Below are positions 22,211 to 27,063 of a stretch of DNA of 27,063 bases, one piece after another. The notes beneath the pieces are model-generated. The model was not told the origin of the DNA. It searched no databases and was given only the letters and a program-made list of their open reading frames with translations. Source of the stretch: DAOUAT01 sp964551735 (GTDB lineage: Bacteria; Chloroflexota; Anaerolineae; CG2-30-64-16). A program made the translations under genes and the position numbers. Each line of letters opens with the position of its first letter. Within the stretch, counting starts at the first letter, position 1. The stretch is from the NCBI GenBank assembly GCA_964551735.1, contig CAZKEF010000063.1, positions 1 to 27,063 of the forward strand, given 5' to 3'.

Positions 22211-22248
22211 CCTCAGGTTGTGGGACCGATCCCACTGTCACGCCTGAG
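22211..22248. promoter_or_regulatory. CelR-like LacI-family operator nested in a larger inverted repeat
   Basis: GTGGGACCGATCCCAC (22220-22235) has perfect 6-bp arms around CCGA. It closely resembles TGGGAGCGCTCCCA, the operator of the LacI-family cellulase regulator CelR of Thermobifida. Outer arms CCTCAGG (22211-22217) and CCTGAGG (22242-22248) are also exact reverse complements. The site lies about 12 bp past the -10, where a bound repressor would block transcription. It is the obvious autoregulatory or glucan-responsive site of this locus. Confidence 0.7.
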
Positions 22249-22255
22249 GGCCATC

Positions 22256-22492
22256 ATGACACTCACCCTGAAGCAAGTCGCTGAACTGGCAGGCATCTCA
22301 CGTTCGACGGCGTCACGCGTGCTCAACCGGCACCCTGGCGTCCGCCCCGAGGTGCGCGAGCGCGTGTTGCGAGTCATGCGTGAACATGGGTTCCGACCCG
22401 ATCCCGCCGCGCGGTCGCTGGCATCCCGGCGAACGGGAACTATAGACGCCGAACACGCTGCTGCAGGCAGCGGGGGCACGGATGCGCTGTGA
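22256..22492 (+). CDS. Truncated LacI-family regulator (DNA-binding domain only), probable pseudogene
   Basis: Encodes only 78 aa. Residues 4-50 are a clear LacI HTH (LKQVAELAGISRSTASRVLN) and 50-63 the hinge-helix region (DPAARSLASRRTGTI). Full-length members run about 330-350 aa with a sugar-binding domain after this point. Here the reading continues for 15 unrelated residues (DAEHAAAGSGGTDAL) and stops. I see no effector-domain coding in any frame of the following 165 bp, so the rest was deleted rather than shifted. Promoter, operator and GAGGG ribosome-binding site are intact, so a short DNA-binding peptide could still be made, but without the dimerising domain it would bind weakly. Start ATG 22256. 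Confidence 0.75.
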   Translation: MTLTLKQVAELAGISRSTASRVLNRHPGVRPEVRERVLRVMREHGFRPDPAARSLASRRTGTIDAEHAAAGSGGTDAL

Positions 22493-22657
22493 AGGCATGT
22501 TGGCAAGCTCTGCCTCTCTTTTTTGGCGCTCATTGGTACCGCTTCCAGGCTCGCCCCGAGGAGGTGACATATCGAGCAGACACGGCAAGCCCCCGGGCTA
22601 CAAACACATCGTTCAGAACAATATCAACCACACATACCCAATAAGGAGAAGATCGTC

Positions 22658-24007
22658 ATGTCCAAGAAAGCCCTGATCCTCGTAGCACTCCTCGTGCTGA
22701 CCACGCTGCTGGCCGCCTGCGGCGGCGGATCAACACCGGCCCCTGCTGCGGCGCCCGCGGCCTCCGAGCCGGCCCAGGCGCCCGCGGCTGCGAAGGTAAC
22801 CCTGAAAGTCCTGGTCCACCAGAACCCGCCGATGGTGGAGTTCATGGAAGCCTTCAACAAACAGTTCCAGACCAAGTATCCCAATGTCACCGTGGATATG
22901 GCAGTCGTGAACGCCAATGACCTGAGCACCGTCACGCAGACCCGCTTGACCGCCAACGACGTGGATGTCATTGACATCTTCGGCTTCGCCAACGCGGCCC
23001 AGCCCTACATGAAGAACGTCACCCCGCCCAACTGGCAGACCCTGATCGAGGCCGGCTTGCTGCTGGACATCTCGGACCAGCCGTTCATCAAGAACTACGA
23101 TGAGGCGACGATCAAGGATGCCGGCTCTCACAACGGCAAGGTCTACTCGATCAACCTGGGCCGCGTTTCCTACAGCGGCATCTACTACAACAAAGACATG
23201 TTCACTGCGAACAACGTCAAAGTCCCTACCACCTGGGGCGAGCTCGTGGCGGCCTGCGAGACCTTCACAGCAGCCAAAATCCCCTGCATGACGGCCGGCG
23301 GCAAGGACGGCTGGCCGATCTTCGTGGGCGCTTACGGCCTGACGGGCGCGCTCTACCCTGACCAGGAAGCCCTGGTTGAGGGCCTGTGGACCGGCAGCAT
23401 CAAGTGGAACGACGCCAAGGCCCTCGAGATGTGGCAGAAGATGAAGGTCTACACCCAGAACATGATGGAAGCGGGCGCCAGCGGCATCGCGGGCGACGCG
23501 GCCCCTGGGCGCTTCGCCTCGGGCGCGGTAGCCATGTTCCCCGGCGGCACCTGGTACGCCTCGGCCATCGACGCGGCCGAGCCGGCCTTCGAATGGGGCT
23601 ACATCCCCTTCCCCGGCAGCGACAACGCGGATGACAACAAGTACCTGTTCGGCAAGTACGACCAGGGCTGGGCCATCGCGGCCAAGACCGCCAACAAGGA
23701 AGCGGCCGTCAATTACCTGGCCGAGTTCTCCGATCCGGCCAACTACCAGGCGTTCGCCAACGCAGTCGGCTTCATCCCTACTCAGCCGGGCGCCAAGCTG
23801 GAAACCAAGATCGGCGCGGAAGTCGCGCCCTATCTCGCCAACTTCCGCGTGGGCTTTGAGCAATATTGGATCGCGCCGAAGGGCGCCGGCCAATACGCCA
23901 ACCCGTGGGCCTCGTACTTCAAGCCGTTCGGCGAGTACGACGATGCGCAGACCCTGGCTGACAAGGTCCAGGCCGACCTGCAATCCGGGCTGGATGCGAA
24001 CAAGTAG
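22658..24007 (+). CDS. Carbohydrate ABC transporter substrate-binding lipoprotein
   Basis: Extracellular solute-binding lipoprotein of family 1 (MalE/UgpB type), 449 aa. Signal peptide with lipobox LAAC (Cys21), then a Pro/Ala-rich tether (about 24-45) and the binding fold. Typical features are the opening VTLKVLVHQNPPMVEFMEAFNKQF, the YSGIYYNKDMF segment, GRFASGAVAMFPGGTWYAS and a C-terminal helix region with many aromatic residues. Start ATG 22658 with AAGGAG (22643-22648). It heads a cassette with two permeases, a GH16 enzyme and an ATPase, so the ligand is probably an oligosaccharide released from a beta-glucan. The ligand itself cannot be read from the sequence. Confidence 0.9.
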   Translation: MSKKALILVALLVLTTLLAACGGGSTPAPAAAPAASEPAQAPAAAKVTLKVLVHQNPPMVEFMEAFNKQFQTKYPNVTVDMAVVNANDLSTVTQTRLTANDVDVIDIFGFANAAQPYMKNVTPPNWQTLIEAGLLLDISDQPFIKNYDEATIKDAGSHNGKVYSINLGRVSYSGIYYNKDMFTANNVKVPTTWGELVAACETFTAAKIPCMTAGGKDGWPIFVGAYGLTGALYPDQEALVEGLWTGSIKWNDAKALEMWQKMKVYTQNMMEAGASGIAGDAAPGRFASGAVAMFPGGTWYASAIDAAEPAFEWGYIPFPGSDNADDNKYLFGKYDQGWAIAAKTANKEAAVNYLAEFSDPANYQAFANAVGFIPTQPGAKLETKIGAEVAPYLANFRVGFEQYWIAPKGAGQYANPWASYFKPFGEYDDAQTLADKVQADLQSGLDANK

Positions 24008-24036
24008 GTCAGTGGCCTATATGAAATAGCTTCGCG

Positions 24037-24172
24037 TGTCACCCTGAGCGGGTCTACGGCTCAACGCAGGTGATAGCTCAAAGCCAGCGAAGGGTCTCGT
24101 TGGTTGCACCGAGATCCTTCGCTGGGGGCTCGCCGTCACTGACTTTGGGTGGTCAACCCGCTCAGGATGACA
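24037..24172. repeat. MITE-like inverted-repeat element, copy C
   Basis: The best-preserved copy, 136 bp. The ends TGTCACCCTGAGCGGGT (24037-24053) and ACCCGCTCAGGATGACA (24156-24172) are inverted with one mismatch in 17. Inside, CCAGCGAAGGGTCTCG (24084-24099) and CGAGATCCTTCGCTGG (24110-24125) form a second stem with one mismatch in 16 and a 10-nt loop. The transcript would fold into a long double hairpin between the binding-protein and permease genes. Confidence 0.85.
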
Positions 24173-24207
24173 TTTGGGCATCAAAGAATCCAGCATGGAG
24201 GCACGCC

Positions 24208-25134
24208 ATGAACTATCACTTCGGTCGCGGCAGGTCCAGGTGGCTCCCCTACCTGTTGCTCCTGCCAGGCATCTTCACTTACCTGCTGATCAGCCTGGGG
24301 CCATCGCTCGCCACCGCCGTCTATTCCTTCACCGACGCAACCGGCATCAGGGGTGCGGATATCAACTGGGTGGGGCTGGCGAACTACCGTGAGTTCCTCT
24401 TCATGGGCCAGGCGTCGCTCGACAACTACGACGCGCTCTGGCGGACGTTGATCTTCTGCTTCGCTGTGACGACGATCCAGTTCTGCTTGGGGCTGCTTAT
24501 CGCGGTGCTCGTCAATCAGAAGCTGCGAGGCGTCAACTTCTTTCGCACCATCTACTTCATGCCCGTGATCCTGGGCGCGGTGATCCAGGGCCTGATTTGG
24601 TCCCTCTTCCTCTACCCGCTGGGCGGCCCGATGGCGCAGTTGTTGGGATTGTTCGGGCTGAGCTCGGAGTTCTTCGGCGGGCAGGCCAGTCAGGCGTTCG
24701 CCTGGGTCATTGTCGTGCAGATCTGGGCCAACATGGGCGTCACGATGATGATCTTCATCTCAGGCCTGCAGACCATCCCCGGTGAGCTGTACGAGGCGGC
24801 GAAGATTGATGGCGCCAGCTCGTGGGGTGTTTTCAGGAATGTTGTCTGGCCCCTGCTGACGCCCGTGGCAAATACCAACCTGCTGCTGAACATCATCGGT
24901 TCGCTGCAGGCGTGGCAGTTGTTCCTCGTCCTCCTCGGCTATCGGAACGGGACCCAGGTCTTGGGCTACCTGATCTTCGCGCAAGGTTTCGGTCAGACCT
25001 CCGGGAGCGTCACCAGCGCGTTCCGGCAAGGCTATGCTGCAGCGGCCTCGATCGTGCTGTTCTTCCTGGTTCTGGTGATCGGCATGACCGTCCAGACCCT
25101 GCTGCGGCGCAGAGAAGAAAGGATCATGGGATGA
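24208..25134 (+). CDS. Sugar ABC transporter permease (MalF/UgpA type)
   Basis: Inner-membrane permease, 308 aa, with six predicted TM segments. The N-terminal SRWLPYLLLLPGIFTYLLIS is typical of MalF/UgpA-like CUT1 permeases. The EAA loop reads ELYEAAKIDGASSWGVFRNVVWPLLTP. Start is ATG 24208 with GGAGG (24196-24200); the longer open frame from 24070 translates the dispersed repeat. It overlaps the next permease by 4 bp (ATGA). It follows the binding protein after a 200-bp gap occupied by the inverted-repeat element, an arrangement often linked to higher expression of the binding protein. Confidence 0.92.
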   Translation: MNYHFGRGRSRWLPYLLLLPGIFTYLLISLGPSLATAVYSFTDATGIRGADINWVGLANYREFLFMGQASLDNYDALWRTLIFCFAVTTIQFCLGLLIAVLVNQKLRGVNFFRTIYFMPVILGAVIQGLIWSLFLYPLGGPMAQLLGLFGLSSEFFGGQASQAFAWVIVVQIWANMGVTMMIFISGLQTIPGELYEAAKIDGASSWGVFRNVVWPLLTPVANTNLLLNIIGSLQAWQLFLVLLGYRNGTQVLGYLIFAQGFGQTSGSVTSAFRQGYAAAASIVLFFLVLVIGMTVQTLLRRREERIMG

Positions 25135-25994
25135 ACACAACCCTTGCGTCCGCATCAACCGCCAGAAAGTCGGCCCCCGCGAAGCCGATCGATTGGGGGC
25201 GCATCGTCTCCTACGTGGTCCTGGTGATCTTCGCGATCATCTACCTGGGCCCTCTGCTCATGCTGGTTATCACGTCTCTGAAGACGATGCCGGACTTCAT
25301 GAAGAACGCGACCGCCCTGCCCTCAACGTTGAACTTCGAAAATTTCTCTGAGGCGTGGACCAGGGCCAACTTCCCCCGCTACCTGACCAATACCGTGATC
25401 TACGCGGTCTCGGCGACGGTCATCTACATCGTGACCGCGGTGTTCGTCGCGTTTCCGATCTCGCGCGGGTACGTCAAAGGCGCTAAGTTTTTGCTCACTT
25501 TGTTTGTGATCGCGCTGTTCCTGCCCGTTGCGTTGATTCCCCAATTCCAGTTGATGCTGGCGTTGGGGCTGTACAACAATCCGGTCGGCTACATCCTGCT
25601 GTTCCTGGTGAACCCCATCGGCATCGTGATCCTGGTGAACTACATCAAGACCCTCCCGAAGGAGATGGATGAGGCGGCCGCGATTGACGGTTGCGGCTAC
25701 TTCCGCTTTGTGACCACCGTGGTCTTCCCGCTGATCCAGCCGGCCATCGCTACGGTTGCCGTGCTGCACGCTATCGGCATCTGGAACGAGCTGATCCTGC
25801 CGACCATCTACCTGACCAACAAGGACTACTATCCCATCACGCGGGGCATGATCGTGTTCCAGGGCGTCTACGGCAGCAACTGGCCCACCCTGGCAGCCGC
25901 TGTGCTGATCATGACGCTGCCGATGCTGATCATCTTCCTGGTGTTGCAGCGTTACATCGTGTCCGGCCTCACGGCAGGCGCGGTGAAGGGCTAA
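25131..25994 (+). CDS. Sugar ABC transporter permease (MalG/UgpE type)
   Basis: Inner-membrane permease, 287 aa, six TM segments. The opening IVSYVVLVIFAIIYLGPLLML and ITSLKTMPDF are typical of MalG/UgpE permeases. The EAA loop is EMDEAAAIDGCGYFRFVTTVVFPLIQP. The start codon overlaps the stop of the first permease (ATGA at 25131), so an upstream in-frame extension to 24822 is excluded. Forms the translocation pore with that partner. Confidence 0.92.
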   Translation: MNTTLASASTARKSAPAKPIDWGRIVSYVVLVIFAIIYLGPLLMLVITSLKTMPDFMKNATALPSTLNFENFSEAWTRANFPRYLTNTVIYAVSATVIYIVTAVFVAFPISRGYVKGAKFLLTLFVIALFLPVALIPQFQLMLALGLYNNPVGYILLFLVNPIGIVILVNYIKTLPKEMDEAAAIDGCGYFRFVTTVVFPLIQPAIATVAVLHAIGIWNELILPTIYLTNKDYYPITRGMIVFQGVYGSNWPTLAAAVLIMTLPMLIIFLVLQRYIVSGLTAGAVKG

Positions 25995-26008
25995 AAGACG
26001 ATAATCAG

Positions 26009-26025
26009 GCAAAACTCAATTTTGC
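26009..26025. other. Weak AT-rich hairpin after the permease pair
   Basis: GCAAAA-CTCAA-TTTTGC is a 6-bp stem with a 5-nt loop, 15 bp past the permease stop. It is short and not followed by a T-run. It may be a minor processing site in the 133-bp gap before the GH16 gene, or chance. Confidence 0.3.
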
Positions 26026-26127
26026 AAACTGGAATCGATGCTTTAGCCGGTTTCGTAGTCCAACCCTGAGACCGCCTAAAGGCTCGATTCCGTCATCAGC
26101 GAAAGACTCTGGCACAGATTCGGAGGC

Positions 26128-26955
26128 ATGATGGCGAAAACGACGCGTGCGCCGCGTTTGTTGCTGCTCACTACTGCGCTGGCCGTGCTCCTGACGGCCT
26201 GTGGCGCCCCGGCGTCCACCCCAATCCCCGCGCCGCCGGGCATGAAGTTGGTCTGGCACGATGAGTTTGACGGCAAGAAAGTTGACAAGGACAACTGGAC
26301 CTATGATCTCGGCGGCTGGGGGTGGGGCAACGGGGAAGCCCAGTTCTACACCGATCGGCCGGATAACGCCCGCGTCGAAAACGGTCTGCTGATCATCGAG
26401 GCCCGGCAGGAGAAGTACGAGGACTCCTACTACACCTCGGCGCGGCTGAAGACGCAGGGCTTGCAGGAATTTCAGTACGGCCGGATCGAGGCGCGCATCA
26501 AGGTGCCCGCTGGCGCAGGGCTGTGGCCGGCGTTCTGGATGTTGGGCGCCAGCTTCGACGGCTCCAACTGGCCCGATTGCGGCGAGATTGACATCATGGA
26601 GTACGTCGGCCGCGAGCCGGACCTGGTCATCGGCACCGTGCACGGGCCGGGTTATTCAGGCGCGCTGGGGCTGAGCCGATGGAACCGGCAGACGTACGAC
26701 ATTGCCGACGACTTCCACACCTATGCCATCGAATGGCAGCCCGGCCAGATCAAATGGTTCTACGACGATGCCGAGTATTTCACCCTGACCCCCGCCGATC
26801 TGAGCGGTCGCGAGTGGGTCTTCGACCAGCCGTTCTTTATCATCCTGAACCTGGCGGTTGGCGGCACGCTGGGCGGCGTTATCGGCCTGGACACCGCCTT
26901 CCCTGCGCAGGTGCAGGTGGATTATGTACGGGTGTTCCAGCGGGCAAATCCGTAG
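26128..26955 (+). CDS. GH16 lipoprotein, probable endo-beta-1,3-glucanase
   Basis: Glycoside hydrolase family 16 enzyme, 275 aa. Signal peptide with lipobox LTAC (Cys25), a short Pro-rich tether, then a single GH16 jelly roll. The active-site strand is GEIDIMEYVG, with nucleophile E153, D155 and acid/base E158. The E-I-D-I-M-E form with the extra Met is that of laminarinase-like members, unlike the EIDIE form of lichenases. Supporting motifs are LVWHDEFDG, YTSARLKTQG, YGRIEARIKVP and GLWPAFWMLG. It would hydrolyse beta-1,3- or mixed beta-glucans at the cell surface and feed the adjacent ABC transporter. There is no carbohydrate-binding module. GGAGG lies one base before ATG 26128 and four bases before a second ATG at 26131, which may be the real start. 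Confidence 0.9.
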   Translation: MMAKTTRAPRLLLLTTALAVLLTACGAPASTPIPAPPGMKLVWHDEFDGKKVDKDNWTYDLGGWGWGNGEAQFYTDRPDNARVENGLLIIEARQEKYEDSYYTSARLKTQGLQEFQYGRIEARIKVPAGAGLWPAFWMLGASFDGSNWPDCGEIDIMEYVGREPDLVIGTVHGPGYSGALGLSRWNRQTYDIADDFHTYAIEWQPGQIKWFYDDAEYFTLTPADLSGREWVFDQPFFIILNLAVGGTLGGVIGLDTAFPAQVQVDYVRVFQRANP

Positions 26956-27010
26956 AAGGCGACTTCGTTCGCTATTCTCGGTAGCAGAGTGTAAGGAGGA
27001 CATCTATTCC

Positions 27011-27063
27011 ATGGCCAGTATCACTTTTGAGCATGTTTACAAGCGCTTCGGCGATGTCGTCGC
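27011..27063 (+). CDS. Sugar ABC transporter ATPase, N-terminal fragment (MalK/UgpC type)
   Basis: Only the first 17 codons are in the window: MASITFEHVYKRFGDVV. This start is typical of MalK/UgpC/MsmX ATPases, whose N-terminus reads MA.I.f..V.K.FG...A. A strong AAGGAGG (26993-26999) lies 11 bp upstream. Position after two CUT1 permeases and a GH16 gene supports this reading. Walker motifs lie beyond the window edge. Confidence 0.75.
   Translation, partial: MASITFEHVYKRFGDVV

Noticed and set aside
22445..22657. Remainder of lacI in another frame (simple frameshift).
   Set aside because: None of the frames reads like a LacI ligand domain (no IGLVVP or NDxxA motif), and the 213 bp available are far too short. 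Deletion is the better explanation.
22482..22676. A 64-aa open frame between lacI and the binding protein.
   Set aside because: No domain or ribosome-binding site, and it runs into the leader and start of the binding-protein gene.
24070..24207. N-terminal extension of the MalF-type permease.
   Set aside because: It translates the MITE-like element. ATG 24208 has a good GGAGG and leads directly into the standard permease N-terminus.

Overview
This is a high-GC bacterial window, every gene on the + strand, that reads like a member of the Chloroflexota (Anaerolineae/Caldilineae-type). That placement is an inference. It rests on lipoproteins with Pro/Thr/Ala-rich linkers, a PstA subtype with a long extracytoplasmic loop, TTG/GTG starts, and intergenic repeats of the TGTCACCCTGAGCGGGT and CTTCGACAGGCTCAGG kinds. 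No rRNA or marker gene is present to confirm it.

Region 1 (1-14962) is a large phosphate-starvation locus. A two-component pair (phoB 83-784, phoR 806-1969) is followed by two complete Pst phosphate ABC importers. Each is preceded by an array of five 8-bp boxes at an exact 11-bp period (2068-2119 and 9643-9694), resembling the cyanobacterial CTTAACCT-type Pho box. Operon 1 is pstS-pstS (two near-identical binding domains in one lipoprotein), arsC-type arsenate reductase, pstC, a PstA carrying a circularly permuted PstS inside its first extracytoplasmic loop, pstB and phoU. Operon 2 is pstS, pstC, pstA, two different pstB genes overlapping by 4 bp, and phoU. In the two operon-2 ATPases, one lacks the Q-loop glutamine and the other has LSLGQ instead of LSGGQ. 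Both defects fall in the same composite ATP site, which predicts an asymmetric heterodimer.

Region 2 (15088-18432) holds three membrane-protein genes: a DUF2207 protein with a Gly-rich tail, a CPBP-family (CAAX-protease-like) intramembrane protein, and a small two-TM potassium channel (TVGYGD filter).

Region 3 (18484-27063) is a carbohydrate module. It contains a 1183-aa soluble hybrid sensor (LacI-type sugar-binding domain, histidine kinase, two receivers, AraC output) with a leaderless promoter, and a LacI gene cut off after its DNA-binding domain with a CelR-like operator in its leader. These are followed by a sugar-binding lipoprotein, two MalF/MalG-type permeases, a GH16 lipoprotein (probable beta-1,3-glucanase) and the start of a MalK/UgpC-type ATPase. 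Together they suggest surface cleavage and uptake of a beta-glucan such as laminarin.

Non-coding DNA is rich in repeats: a heptamer tandem array at the left edge, three copies of a ~140-bp MITE-like inverted-repeat element, a short CTTCGACAGGCTCAGG-like element (once inside the phoB coding region, once inside a MITE copy), and several hairpins between operon genes. No stretch over 300 bp lacks a gene; the longest gap is 14001-14296. I found no tRNA, rRNA, CRISPR array, transposase or riboswitch.
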